NCBI GenBank assembly: GCA_022072405.1
Contig: JAJVHX010000002.1
Coordinates: 26,105-90,104 of the forward strand
Source: Phycisphaerae bacterium
GTDB lineage: Bacteria; Planctomycetota; Phycisphaerae; UBA1845; CAIVHJ01
DNA length: 64,000 bases
Reading direction: 5' to 3'
Each line of letters opens with the position of its first letter. Position 1 is the first letter of the stretch. Positions 25,942 through 34,852 of this stretch are shown here, one piece after another. Under the pieces are notes generated by a model. It searched no databases. It was given only the letters and a program-made list of their open reading frames with translations, and was not told the DNA's origin. Position numbers and translations under genes: made by a program.

Positions 25942-26796
25942 ATGGCTAACGAGCAGGATATTCGAGAGCGGGTGTCGCGTGATTATACACTGGCGGTGAC
26001 CAGCGAATCGGGATGTTGCTGCGGCAGCAGCAAGGTCGCTCAGAAAGGCGTGGTGTCGAGACTGGCGGGGTATGGTGCCGAGGAACTGGCGGCCTTGCCG
26101 GCGGAAGCGGTGGTCAATTCCTTTGGCTGCGGGAATCCACTGGCGTTCAGTGAGGTGCGTGCAGGACAGGTGGTGCTCGATCTGGGCAGCGGGGCCGGGA
26201 TCGATGTGCTGCTGGCCGGTAAGAAAGTCGGCTCCCAGGGTCGGGCGATCGGAATTGATATGACCGAGGCGATGCTGGCCAAAGCGCGCGAGAATATCGC
26301 CGCCAGCGGACTCGCCAATGTCGAAGTCCGACGAGGAACGATTGAGCATCTGCCGGTGGAAAACAGCAGCGTGGATTGGGTGATCTCCAATTGTGTGATC
26401 AATCTGTCACCGGAAAAACCGCGCGTGTTTGCCGAGATCGCCCGCGTGCTCAAACCGGGTGGTCGGATGCTGGTGTCGGACATCGTGGCGGAGGATTTAC
26501 CGGAGTGGATGCGTAACCATCCGCGTTTGTACAGTTCATGCGTGGCTGGGGCGATCAATGAGCAGGAATATCTGGCGGGGCTGCGGGCGGCGGGACTGAT
26601 CGATGCCGAAGTACGCGATCGGCTGGTGTATGATGCGACGCAACTGACCGCCTTCATCACATCGGAACTGCAGGATGCCGTGTCCTGCGGAGATTCGGGA
26701 GCACTGCCCGAACTGGGGCGGGAGCAGATGGAGCCGCTGGTAGGGAAGATTTACAGTGCATTGATTGCTGCACGCAAGCCATCATTCAAATCCTGA
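25942..26796 (+). CDS. arsM: Arsenite S-adenosylmethionine methyltransferase
   Basis: 284 residues from ATG 25942; GGAGG lies between an upstream ATG (25927) and this one, so the later start is chosen. Class I SAM fold: VVLDLGSGAGIDVLLAG near residue 75, then IGIDMTEAML. ArsM features: a CCCGSS stretch near the N-terminus, SFGCGNPLAF, a Cys in ISNCVINLSPEK and another in YSSCVAGA, giving the As(III)-binding thiolates. It methylates arsenite to volatile species. No arsR or arsB is in the window, so its control cannot be read here. Confidence 0.93.
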   Translation: MANEQDIRERVSRDYTLAVTSESGCCCGSSKVAQKGVVSRLAGYGAEELAALPAEAVVNSFGCGNPLAFSEVRAGQVVLDLGSGAGIDVLLAGKKVGSQGRAIGIDMTEAMLAKARENIAASGLANVEVRRGTIEHLPVENSSVDWVISNCVINLSPEKPRVFAEIARVLKPGGRMLVSDIVAEDLPEWMRNHPRLYSSCVAGAINEQEYLAGLRAAGLIDAEVRDRLVYDATQLTAFITSELQDAVSCGDSGALPELGREQMEPLVGKIYSALIAARKPSFKS

Positions 26797-26827
26797 GCCA
26801 TTCAGGTTGAACCGCGGTTCCTAAGGA

Positions 26828-26956
26828 GCTATTGCACAACTCACACCGAGCCGCGACCGTAAGGGAGCGGGAATCGGAGTGGTTGCTTCTTCCACCGCTT
26901 CCTCACGGGCGCGGCTCTGAAAGACGGAAGATCCGATTATCGAGTTTTGCAATAGC
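26828..26956. repeat. Palindromic element with terminal inverted repeats
   Basis: GCTATTGCACAACTC at the left end is inverted as GAGTTTTGCAATAGC at the right. Inside, GAGCCGCGACCGTAAGGGAGCG is answered by the inverted CGCTTCCTCACGGGCGCGGCTC. The whole 129 bases can fold into one long imperfect hairpin. It shares the CTCCCTTACGGTCGCGGCT core with the elements at 35614 and 40731. Confidence 0.8.
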
Positions 26957-27046
26957 ACTTTAGAGGAGTACGGTTCTGAATATTCAAGAACACGCCGGGC
27001 ACCGGGGCCCGACGCTGCACTCATAATGGAATGACTCTGATAGGGA

Positions 27047-27571
27047 CTACGACCGATGGACCTCGCGGAGGGAGAGGGGCGGGTCGAGAATTTCGCGGAT
27101 CAGGATAAATTGCTTGAGATTCCGCATGGTAAGAGCATGCTGGAAGCGCTGGGCCAGCAGAGGAGCCACGGGGATATCCGGAGTCGGGGCGAGCTTTTGA
27201 GTAGAGATTAGCGGTTCAGAGACGACGACCGGAGTGATTTCCGGCAGGGGTGGAGTTTCGCGGCGCGAGCGTCGTGTTGGCTGGGGGACTGGCCGAGGAG
27301 GCGACGACGGACGGGGTGGGCGCGGGGCCATTCGTGGTATCGATTTTGCTGGTTGGGGCGGAGTGGATCGTGCAGTCGGTCTGGGAGCCTGAGTGACCGG
27401 CGGAGCGGCAGGGGGTTGCTGTTCGAGCAGTTCTTTCTGTCGTTTTTCGGCCCCTTTCTTCTTCAGGTGCTCGGCGATGCCCATGATGGCGCCGAAGACC
27501 AGCACGGCGATGGTGTAGGCGAGGTCGCCCCAATTACTCTCGGCTAATAAATTGGCAGAAAAGTCATTCAT
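27047..27571 (-). CDS. Proline-rich single-pass membrane protein of the floA operon
   Basis: 174 residues. One membrane helix at about residues 15-32 (WGDLAYTIAVLVFGAIMGI), a basic stretch KKKGAEKRQKELLEQ, about 80 residues rich in Pro and Arg, and a folded C-terminal motif NLKQFILIREILDPPLSLRE. I know the same motif order from genes next to flotillin-like genes in planctomycetes, where function is unknown. It lies 180 bases downstream of floA on the same strand and may be co-transcribed. Confidence 0.78.
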   Translation of the reverse strand: MNDFSANLLAESNWGDLAYTIAVLVFGAIMGIAEHLKKKGAEKRQKELLEQQPPAAPPVTQAPRPTARSTPPQPAKSIPRMAPRPPRPSSPPRPVPQPTRRSRRETPPLPEITPVVVSEPLISTQKLAPTPDIPVAPLLAQRFQHALTMRNLKQFILIREILDPPLSLREVHRS

Positions 27572-27642
27572 GATTTTTATAATTCAATAGTGAACCTGCC
27601 CAAACCACTCAGCTCTTATAAATCATAGACGCCATAATTATC

Positions 27643-27667
27643 TGCACGGCTCACAGAGCCGTGGCAC
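27643..27667. repeat. Palindrome of the GGCTCACAGAGCC type
   Basis: GCACGGCTCACAGAGCCGTG is a perfect hairpin. Second copy of the motif at 12684; lies between floA and the proline-rich gene. Confidence 0.65.
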
Positions 27668-27750
27668 ATTAAAACCGGTTTCATCATTCCAAGCGCCATG
27701 GCTGCAGCTCGCGGCGCTTAATTGTGGTTTAGTTACTCAATTGATATCAA

Positions 27751-28824
27751 TCAACCCCCTTTGGCGGTGGGGTCAGGTTTACTGATGGCATCGCGCATGG
27801 CGGTGTCGGCCTGCACGTTTTTCATCCGGTAGTAATCCATGATGCCGAGATTGCCGTTGCGAAAAGCGTCGGCCATGGCTTTGGGCACTTCCGCTTCCGC
27901 CAGCACGACGAGGGCCCGGTTGGCTTCGACCTGGGCACGATTTTCCCCTTCCTGGGCAATGGCCATGGCCCGGCGTTTTTCCGCTTCCGCCTGGAAGCGG
28001 CGTTTGTCGGCTTCGGCTTGTTCGGCTTGCAGTTTGGCGCCGACGTTGGCTTCTTTCTCCACGCCGGCGACGCTGATATCCGCGATATCGACGGAGAGGA
28101 TTTCAAATGCGGTTCCGGCATCGAGACCGGAATCCAGCGCACGTTTGGCGATGTGGTCGGGATTTTCGAGCACGTGCTTGTAGGTGTCGGCGGAGCCAAT
28201 GGCGCTGACGATGGCCTGGCCGACGCGGGCGATGACGGTTTCCTCGGTCGCACCGCCGATGAGCTGGCGAATGTTGGTGCGGACGGTGACGCGGGCTTTG
28301 ACCAGCAGGCGGATGCCATCTTTGGCGACCGCGTCGAGTTTGTCGGATCGCGATGAATCACGGGTTGCGGGATCCGAGCTGGGGCAGTCAATCACCTTGG
28401 GATTGACGCTGGTATGAACGGCATCGAGAATGTCGCGGCCGGCGAGGTCGATCGCGCAGCCTTTCTTCCAGTCCAGCTCGATCTGGGCGCGGTTGGCAGA
28501 GATCATGGCCTGGGCGACGTTGATCACCCGGCCGCCGGCGAGGTAGTGGCTTTCAAGGTCGTTAGTGGAAATGTCGTTGATGCCCGCTTTCACCAGTTGA
28601 ATCTTGGCCAGCACGATCTGCCGGGCATTCACTTTGCGAAGACGCATGCCGATCAGGTCCATCATGCGGACGCCCGCCCGGCTGAAGTAGGATTGCACCC
28701 ATAGATCAATGAATTGCCAGAGTATGGCGAGGGCGACCAGCACGACGATAATAACCACAATCGAGATGCCCACCCACCAGGGGTTGACCCCATCGGCAAG
28801 CAATGCAGCAGCAAGTAAATTCAT
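27751..28824 (-). CDS. floA: Flotillin-like protein FloA
   Basis: 357 residues. One N-terminal membrane helix ([20 protein letters not shown]), then an SPFH/flotillin domain with the FloA signatures [19 protein letters not shown] and [25 protein letters not shown], then the Glu/Ala-rich coiled region ([22 protein letters not shown]) typical of flotillins. FloA organises membrane microdomains. The ATG overlaps the NfeD stop by 4 bases (ATGA), the usual nfeD-floA operon. Slightly longer than B. subtilis FloA because of an acidic insert ([14 protein letters not shown]). Confidence 0.95.
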   Translation of the reverse strand: MNLLAAALLADGVNPWWVGISIVVIIVVLVALAILWQFIDLWVQSYFSRAGVRMMDLIGMRLRKVNARQIVLAKIQLVKAGINDISTNDLESHYLAGGRVINVAQAMISANRAQIELDWKKGCAIDLAGRDILDAVHTSVNPKVIDCPSSDPATRDSSRSDKLDAVAKDGIRLLVKARVTVRTNIRQLIGGATEETVIARVGQAIVSAIGSADTYKHVLENPDHIAKRALDSGLDAGTAFEILSVDIADISVAGVEKEANVGAKLQAEQAEADKRRFQAEAEKRRAMAIAQEGENRAQVEANRALVVLAEAEVPKAMADAFRNGNLGIMDYYRMKNVQADTAMRDAISKPDPTAKGG

Positions 28825-29342
28825 GATGACACGATCCTTTCTGAATCAGAGCGGGAGTGGGCCGGGCGGACGACGAGCGAATTGCCGCGCAGGTCGATGG
28901 CAACCACCTCCGTTCCGGTGGCCAGCATACCGGATTCTGCCACACAGTTGACTCGTTGTTCGGTAAATATGCAAGTGCCGACCGGTCGCAGCGGAGTGAT
29001 CGAGCGTCCCTGTTGTCCGATCAGGCTTTTGAGTTGCTGGAGTTCCGGGGCAAAGTCATTGACCTGCACCACCGGATTGGGCGGGGCCAGTTTTTTACCC
29101 CAGGGCGTATAATGAAAGGTTTTCACCGCGATCCAGGCCATGGTCGGCACGACGATCAAAACGGCGGCGAAGGTCCAGTGGCCGGCGGGATTGGAAATAT
29201 GGGTATAGGCTTGATAGACGGCGGCAGCCAGAAAACCCAACCCCACGATCGACAGCAAGCCGTGCGAGGGGATGAAAATTTCCGCCACCAGCACCAGCAG
29301 ACCGGCCAGAAACAGCACGAGAACCAGAACTGTGGCACTCAC
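28821..29342 (-). CDS. NfeD-family membrane protein (short form)
   Basis: 173 residues. Three or four N-terminal helices ([30 protein letters not shown]), then a C-terminal OB-fold NfeD domain with [20 protein letters not shown]. The start is GTG 29342, overlapping the upstream stop by 4 bases. NfeD proteins partner with flotillins; here floA follows with another 4-base overlap. Confidence 0.9.
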   Translation of the reverse strand: MSATVLVLVLFLAGLLVLVAEIFIPSHGLLSIVGLGFLAAAVYQAYTHISNPAGHWTFAAVLIVVPTMAWIAVKTFHYTPWGKKLAPPNPVVQVNDFAPELQQLKSLIGQQGRSITPLRPVGTCIFTEQRVNCVAESGMLATGTEVVAIDLRGNSLVVRPAHSRSDSERIVSS

Positions 29343-31018
29343 GCGTTGGACTCCAATCGAGCGACAACAACACGATACCCCTCTCGCTCCACGATCTCAA
29401 TTCGATCCCCCGCGTTGAGAAATTCGCCACGGGTGACCACGTCGACCAGGGTCGAGCCGAAGCGGGCCTTGCCGGCGGGGCGAAGGGGCGTTTCTGCCAA
29501 GCCGATATCACCCACGCGGGCGAGTCCCTGATAGGTGTCGTCAATCATGACGGAAGCGACCGTGGGATTTTCGGGCATGATCCCCTGCATGACCTTCAAT
29601 TTCGGCAGGTAGCGGCTGAGGGTGATCATACCGACGACAGCGATGGTCATGCCGCCTGAGAGAGTGAGCAGGCCGCGTTTGATGCCTTCGAAGGATTCCG
29701 GCAGATCAAAAGTCGGGAGAAATTGCGGCCCGGGTGTTTCAGGAATAAAGGTGGCGAGCAGACCGACCAGGACCAGTCCGATGCCGGTCAGGCCCAGAAA
29801 TCCGAATCCTGGGATGACCAGCAGTTCGACGGCGATCAGGGCGATACCGATGATGACAATGATGATCTCCCAGATATTGGCGAGTCCGGTGAGATAAGGG
29901 GCACCGAGCATAAGGGCCAGGGCGATCAAAGCCACCAGACCAGCCAGCCCCAGACCGGGCGTGTGGAACTCCGCATAAGCACCCAGACCGATCATGGCGA
30001 TCAGTATCGCCCGCACGATCGGCGAGGTCAGCCAGCTGACCAGGTCTTCCGACCAGACGCGCTCCAGTCGCGGGATGTCGGTCGAAGCGGAAATCCCCAG
30101 GTAAGCCTTCAATTCCGTTTCATCGCGGACGATTTTTTTGCTGAAGCCCAATACCTGGGCCATGCTCTGATCCATGGTTAACAACCGCGTACCGGAATCG
30201 ACCGGCTGGGGCAGTACTTTCTCCTTGCCATCCTTCGGGTCGATATAAGTGGTGATCAATCGCCAGGGGGAGTCGGGGTTGGATTGGGCTTCCGCGCTTT
30301 TACCCAGCAGTTCATCTTTCATTTCCGGAGTGACAAAGCGGCGCTCGCCAGTCTCCTGGTTTTCAACCCACCACACCTCGATCTCATGCCGGACAAAGGC
30401 TTCGCAGAGCAGGCGGTCATAACCGTTGTGAGAGGCGGCGCTGTCAAAAATAGCCAGGACATAGCTTTCCACTTTGGCATCGAGTGCGGGATCTTGTGCG
30501 GTTTCCGCACCGCCCGGACCCATCATGATCACGCCAACATCGCCAATCGTGGAGACCCCGGACATGATGATCTGATCGGCGCCCATGGCGATCATGGTAC
30601 CGCCGGAGATGGCTTCATCGCGCACCCAGGCGATGCTGCGGATGCCGCGATTTTCCGAAAGGTTCCGCAGATAACGGGCACTATCGACGCTGCTGGAGAC
30701 CATGCCGCCCGGAGTGTTGAGTTCGATGATCAGGGTGTTGGCGCCGGTGGCGATGGCTGCTTCGGCGCGGCGTTCGAGGCTCTGGGTGGTCACGTCGTCG
30801 ATCATGTCGTCATGCAGAGGAATAATGGCGGCGATGACCTGGATCGGCAGGGTGGTGAGAGCAGCAGCAGCGGTGGTCGTAGTTTCGTTCTGGAGGGGAG
30901 CAGATGGAGTCGGACCGGCGGAAGCAGCGCCGACCAGCAGTGCCAGCGTGCCGAACAGATAGCACGCCAGAATGTAGGGATGTTTTCGGAGAAGACTTTT
31001 TCGGTTTAAGAGTTGCAT
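29339..31018 (-). CDS. NfeD-type membrane-bound serine protease (ClpP class)
   Basis: 559 residues from ATG 31018, with GAGG upstream; a TTG two codons earlier is less likely. A signal peptide is followed by a ClpP/crotonase-fold protease domain at about 60-260: IELNTPGGMVSSSVDSARYL, WVRDEAISGGTMIAMGADQIIMS, with the GGM and AISGG motifs of the catalytic Ser and the Lys/Ser region. Then about five membrane helices and a C-terminal NfeD OB-fold (GLAETPLRPAGKARFG). It cleaves stomatin/flotillin-type partners in known cases. First gene of the nfeD-nfeD-floA operon. Confidence 0.93.
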   Translation of the reverse strand: MQLLNRKSLLRKHPYILACYLFGTLALLVGAASAGPTPSAPLQNETTTTAAAALTTLPIQVIAAIIPLHDDMIDDVTTQSLERRAEAAIATGANTLIIELNTPGGMVSSSVDSARYLRNLSENRGIRSIAWVRDEAISGGTMIAMGADQIIMSGVSTIGDVGVIMMGPGGAETAQDPALDAKVESYVLAIFDSAASHNGYDRLLCEAFVRHEIEVWWVENQETGERRFVTPEMKDELLGKSAEAQSNPDSPWRLITTYIDPKDGKEKVLPQPVDSGTRLLTMDQSMAQVLGFSKKIVRDETELKAYLGISASTDIPRLERVWSEDLVSWLTSPIVRAILIAMIGLGAYAEFHTPGLGLAGLVALIALALMLGAPYLTGLANIWEIIIVIIGIALIAVELLVIPGFGFLGLTGIGLVLVGLLATFIPETPGPQFLPTFDLPESFEGIKRGLLTLSGGMTIAVVGMITLSRYLPKLKVMQGIMPENPTVASVMIDDTYQGLARVGDIGLAETPLRPAGKARFGSTLVDVVTRGEFLNAGDRIEIVEREGYRVVVARLESNA

Positions 31019-31222
31019 CGACAATCCTCACGCATATAACTATAACACAAGGGCAATGAAAGTAGATCGCATCGGTGTCTGGACAGCCCACAACGAATTA
31101 TAGAATCAGCAGTAATTGTCGCAAGTTGAATTTATTCATTGGTTTATAATCGATCAGCTGGTGTGACTTCCGGAGCTTGCATACCCGTGCAGAGGCCCGC
31201 GGCTGAGTTCCTCAGAGACTCA

Positions 31223-32263
31223 CTAAGGTGGGGAGTCAATAAAAACATCGACCTGTTGGCCGACGAAGAGCTTACCGGGCGGAGCGTCGATGACATAAAT
31301 GAGTTGCAGGACTCGGGTATCGACCCGCTCGAAGGTCTGGCCGGTGAGCGATCGTTTGGGGATCACATAGGGTTCGATACGGACGAAGTGCAGGGTGAAC
31401 GCTTCCTGCGGGGCACCACGGGCGAAGGCTTTGGCTGATGCGGCGGTGTTCAGGCGGGGAATATCATTTTCGTCAATGTCAACACGTGCATGCAGCTTGC
31501 TCAGATCGCCGAGGACGATCAAGGGTTGCAGCGGCGGGGTGGCGACGAATTCACCGGGCCGGACATCAACCTGCAGAATTTCACCATCGACGGTCGCCCG
31601 GACAATCAGCCGGTCCAGCTCGGTCTTGACCTGTTCGACGGCGGCGCGGGCCTGTTCGACGGCGGCGCGGGCCACCTGTCGATCGGATTCCCATGAACCG
31701 GCTTCGAGCAGCTTCAACTCCGCCTGGGCCCGGGCGAGCTGGGCCTGGGCCAGCTTATAGGCCTGTTCGGCGGTGACAAATTCAAATTCATTGGACTTGC
31801 CCTCTTCGTAGAGCTTCTTGGTGTGTAGATAGCGGAATTCCCGATCGGCCAGCAGTGCTTCGGCCTCAGTGACACTCGCCTGGGCAACGGGGATTTCTTC
31901 GGGGCGGGGTAACTGCTCCAGCCGGTTCAGCTCCGCCTCCGCCGAGGCAAACGCCGCCGTCCGCACCTGCAGTTCCGCCTGCAAGGCCCGATCATCCAGC
32001 TTCAGCAGCGCATCTCCGCGCCGGACCTGTTGGCCGACGGCTACGAATAATTCTCTTACCAGCCCAGGCACCGGTGAGCTGATTTCGATATTTTCCGACT
32101 GCGGCTCAATCAGACCTGAACCGGCGACGGCGGCACGGAAGGGATTCTCGCCGGGCGGGTGAGGCGGATCCTTCTGCGGCCAGGATTCCTGGTTGGTCGA
32201 AACCTGGATCACCGCAAAGATGATCAACGCCCCGGAAATAATGGGTAAAACGATACGTAGCAT
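31223..32263 (-). CDS. HlyD/DevB-type periplasmic adaptor
   Basis: 346 residues from ATG 32263. An N-terminal membrane anchor (VLPIISGALIIFAVIQV) is followed by a lipoyl/barrel-sandwich half (GSGLIEPQSENIEISSPVPGLVRELFVAVGQQVRRGDALLKLD), a long coiled-coil hairpin of about 110 residues, the second lipoyl half (ATVDGEILQVDVRPGEFV) and a beta-barrel. With the ATPase and FtsX-type permease just upstream it makes a DevBCA-like exporter. The gene is 650 bases from its ATPase partner because a repeat element sits between them. Confidence 0.9.
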   Translation of the reverse strand: MLRIVLPIISGALIIFAVIQVSTNQESWPQKDPPHPPGENPFRAAVAGSGLIEPQSENIEISSPVPGLVRELFVAVGQQVRRGDALLKLDDRALQAELQVRTAAFASAEAELNRLEQLPRPEEIPVAQASVTEAEALLADREFRYLHTKKLYEEGKSNEFEFVTAEQAYKLAQAQLARAQAELKLLEAGSWESDRQVARAAVEQARAAVEQVKTELDRLIVRATVDGEILQVDVRPGEFVATPPLQPLIVLGDLSKLHARVDIDENDIPRLNTAASAKAFARGAPQEAFTLHFVRIEPYVIPKRSLTGQTFERVDTRVLQLIYVIDAPPGKLFVGQQVDVFIDSPP

Positions 32264-32377
32264 GGGCGCTATTGTAAGGGGAGATGGGAATAGGGGGTAG
32301 GGGAGGATGGAAGTAGCGTAATGGGGAGCGGTTACTGACTCCAGACCACAGGTCAGAGAACAGTATACGTTTACTGA

Positions 32378-32809
32378 GAAAGCGTGTGAGTAGGTTTTCG
32401 TTGAGGCCTGGGAAGGGCATGAGCCGGTATCGGCCAATTTCCTCGCGCCTGTTACTCAGATAAGGTTCAGCGATCGGCGGACGAGTATATATAATCATCA
32501 TGGCGACAGCGACCCGACGCAGAGCAGAACCGGAGCAGGGGCTGCTGAACGGTTGACCAGCGGCTGGTCAACGACTGACCAAAGGCTGGTGAACGATTGA
32601 CCAGCCGCTAGTCAACGACTGACCAAAGGCTGGCGTAGGGTTGATCAGCGGCTGGTCGGTGAACCACCGCTTGCGGAGTTCGTCAACAGCGGCGCCGGGA
32701 CGACGATCCCTATTCCCACACCGCACCACCCTGCTCCGCAGCGTTATGATCCACTTCATGATTCCTCGACAATAACTGGACCCAGAAACGCTTTTCACAC
32801 GCGCTCTGA
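32378..32809. repeat. Dispersed structured element, copy B
   Basis: Second, longer copy of the element at 3110-3452. Ends are AGCGTGTGAGTAG at 32381-32393 and CTTTTCACACGCGCT at 32791-32805, inverted to each other. Block order is identical to copy A. It lies between the ATPase and the adaptor gene of a probable operon, so it looks inserted. Short open frames within it, such as the one at 32568-32846, are not preserved in copy A. Confidence 0.82.
32546..32660. repeat. Expanded array of GACCAGC hairpins in copy B
   Basis: At least five variants of a TTGACCAGCGGCTGGTCAAC / ACTGACCAAAGGCTGG pair follow one another. Copy A has one such hairpin at the matching place. Each unit is itself palindromic. 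Confidence 0.85.
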
Positions 32810-32850
32810 AACATATCGTCTGAAATACTGGTTTCAAAATCAACAAATGA

Positions 32851-32901
32851 GGCTTCGCGCGGGCTAAAGCCCGCGGCTCATTGAATATTTAAACCACTTC
32901 T
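32851..32901 (+). repeat. Palindromic repeat (REP-like)
   Basis: Consensus-type copy, CGCGCGGGCTAAAGCCCGCG, preceded by GGTTTCAAAATCAACAAATG and followed by TTGAATATTTAAACCACTTC, the most complete outer arms of the family. The right end lies 11 bases from the stop of the ATPase gene. Confidence 0.9.
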
Positions 32902-32911
32902 AGTCTGGGGA

Positions 32912-33628
32912 TTATCTTTGGCGTTCTTCAATGCGGGTGATCTGGCCGTCTTCGAGGAAGATGATGCGATCGCCGAGATCGAAGATGCGATTATCATGGG
33001 TGACGACCATCACAGCGCGGTCGTTCTGGACGGCGAGTTGGCGGAGCAGTTCCATGATGATATGTCCGGTGTGGCTGTCGAGGGCGCTGGTGGGTTCGTC
33101 GCAGACCAGCAGGTGGGGGTTATGAACCAGGCCGCGGGCAATGGCGACGCGTTGCTGCTCGCCGCCGGAGAGTGTGGCCGGGTAGGCGCGCAGGCGATGG
33201 CCCAGCCCCATCTGCGTGAGCAGTACACGGGCTTTGACCACGGCGGTGCGGAGCGGCTCGCCGGCGACCAGCAGCGGCAGGGCCGCATTCTCCTCAGCGG
33301 TCAGCGCCGGCAGCAGGTGAAAATGTTGAAAGACAAAGCCGATATTGCGGCCTCGGAAGACCACGCGCTGACCCCCGGTGAGCTGGTGCAGATTCTGACC
33401 CATGACGCAGACTTCACCCTCGGTGGGGTCGAGAATGCCGGCGATCACCGACAGCAGCGTCGTTTTGCCGCAACCGCTCGGTCCGACCAGCAGGGTCAAC
33501 TCACCGGACTTGATATCGAAGCTCATGTGGCGCAGCGCTTCGACAGCTTCGTCACCCTGATGAAAGGTTTTGACCAGGTTGCGACAGGTGACAATGGGGG
33601 ATTTGGTTTCGGCTACAGTAGTGATCAT
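32912..33628 (-). CDS. ABC exporter ATPase (DevA/LolD/MacB type)
   Basis: 238 residues. Walker A is VGPSGCGKTTLL, the signature is LSGGEQQRVAIA, Walker B is LLVCDEPTSALD and the switch His is VVTHDNR. The Q-loop (GFVFQHFHLLPALTA) and overall length fit the LolD/MacB/DevA subfamily, which pairs with FtsX-type permeases and HlyD adaptors. Both partners flank it. The substrate is unknown; DevBCA moves glycolipids in cyanobacteria, but that need not hold here. Confidence 0.95.
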   Translation of the reverse strand: MITTVAETKSPIVTCRNLVKTFHQGDEAVEALRHMSFDIKSGELTLLVGPSGCGKTTLLSVIAGILDPTEGEVCVMGQNLHQLTGGQRVVFRGRNIGFVFQHFHLLPALTAEENAALPLLVAGEPLRTAVVKARVLLTQMGLGHRLRAYPATLSGGEQQRVAIARGLVHNPHLLVCDEPTSALDSHTGHIIMELLRQLAVQNDRAVMVVTHDNRIFDLGDRIIFLEDGQITRIEERQR

Positions 33629-33632
33629 ATTC

Positions 33633-33664
33633 GTTCGCGCGGGCTAAAGCCCGCGGCTCTTTGA
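33633..33664 (+). repeat. Palindromic repeat (REP-like)
   Basis: Core CGCGCGGGCTAAAGCCCGCG. Lies in the 83-base gap between the permease stop and ATPase start, only five bases from the start codon, so it could affect ATPase translation. Confidence 0.88.
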
Positions 33665-33711
33665 TGCTGGTTCAATTCACTCTCTTCGATGTACGAACGA
33701 CGAACAACGAA

Positions 33712-34848
33712 TCAAGTCTGGAACACGATGGCCGGTTCAACAGTCAAAACGCGGCGGATACTGATGACGCTGGCAAAGAGCAGCATGATGATGACCGCCA
33801 CCGCCGTCCCCGCCAGCACCTGCCAGGGCATATAAAAAGCCAGCTGTTGGGCACCCTGCACAGAAATACCGAAAAAAGCCGCCGGACCCACGCCGAGTCC
33901 GTAACCGATGAAGCCGGTCATGGCCGCCTGGAGCATGATCATGCCCACGAGGCGGATATTCGTTGTGCCGATGGCTTTGAGCAGGGCGAACTGCCGGAGA
34001 TTATCCAGGGTAAAGAGATAAAAAGTCTGGCCGGATATTGCCGTGCCGACGATGAGACCGATCAGCACAGTAATACCGAAATTAACCGGGATACCGGTTT
34101 TCTCCATGTAGTAATACATGGTGTTCCAGGCGAATTGCTGCCGGGTGAGGGCTTTCAGATCGGTTACCGCCGTGATGCGCTGGCACAATTCTTCCGGGTT
34201 GACGCCTGGCTGGGCTTTGACCAGGACATACATCAGGCTCTGGCGTTCCTGCGGGCTGAAGCGCAGGGCTTCGGAATAGCGGGTGTAGATCAGCGGGATG
34301 GTTTGAAAGGTGCGGCTGGCTTTGCAGATGCCCACCAGGATGGCCCGCTGATCATTCATTTCAAAGATGTGGCCGACCTGCAGCGGCTGGTCCGGCCAGA
34401 TCTGGCTGTAGCCCGCGTCATCCATGATGACGGCGCCAGGCCGGCGGAGATCCTCGATATTACCCAGCAGCATGCCCGTTGGGGCGCCGGCGAGTGTTTC
34501 GTCATCCAGACCGAGAATGCTGATCTGCTGGTGGGCGCCCTCCGGGGTGCGGGCGCGGGCCAGACCCTTGTAGAAGCGCACGCCCCACTCCACACCGGGC
34601 ACGCCGCGAATGCGATAGAGATCGTTGTTATTGAGCGGTTTGAACTCATCGATAAAACGCACCTGCGGGTCCATGACCCAGAGGTCGGGTTCTTCGATAT
34701 CCTTGATCTGGCTGTAGGTGCGGATCATCAGGCCGCAGAAAATGGCCGCTTGCTGGCTGATCAGCAGGGCGCCGAAGGTAATCCCGACGACGATGCCGAT
34801 AAACTTCCCCTTGTTACCCAGCAGCATTTTCAGGGCGATGTAGATCAC
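33712..34848 (-). CDS. FtsX/DevC-type ABC permease
   Basis: 378 residues with the MacB/FtsX plan: one N-terminal helix (FIGIVVGITFGALLISQQAAI), a periplasmic domain of about 220 residues, then three helices at the C-terminus beginning GITVLIGLIVGTAISGQTFYLF. The SGQTFY and LRQFALLKAIGTTN segments match DevC-like permeases. The start is GTG 34848, 4 bases after the dedA stop. Works with the ATPase and adaptor encoded downstream. Confidence 0.92.
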   Translation of the reverse strand: MIYIALKMLLGNKGKFIGIVVGITFGALLISQQAAIFCGLMIRTYSQIKDIEEPDLWVMDPQVRFIDEFKPLNNNDLYRIRGVPGVEWGVRFYKGLARARTPEGAHQQISILGLDDETLAGAPTGMLLGNIEDLRRPGAVIMDDAGYSQIWPDQPLQVGHIFEMNDQRAILVGICKASRTFQTIPLIYTRYSEALRFSPQERQSLMYVLVKAQPGVNPEELCQRITAVTDLKALTRQQFAWNTMYYYMEKTGIPVNFGITVLIGLIVGTAISGQTFYLFTLDNLRQFALLKAIGTTNIRLVGMIMLQAAMTGFIGYGLGVGPAAFFGISVQGAQQLAFYMPWQVLAGTAVAVIIMLLFASVISIRRVLTVEPAIVFQT

Positions 34849-34852
34849 GGTT

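Noticed and set aside
31190..31215. GTGCAGAGGCCCGCGGCTGAG as one more REP-like copy
   Set aside because: Only the right arm is recognisable; too worn to call.
32568..32846. A 92-codon open frame in element copy B
   Set aside because: Copy A does not keep the frame and there is no ribosome site.
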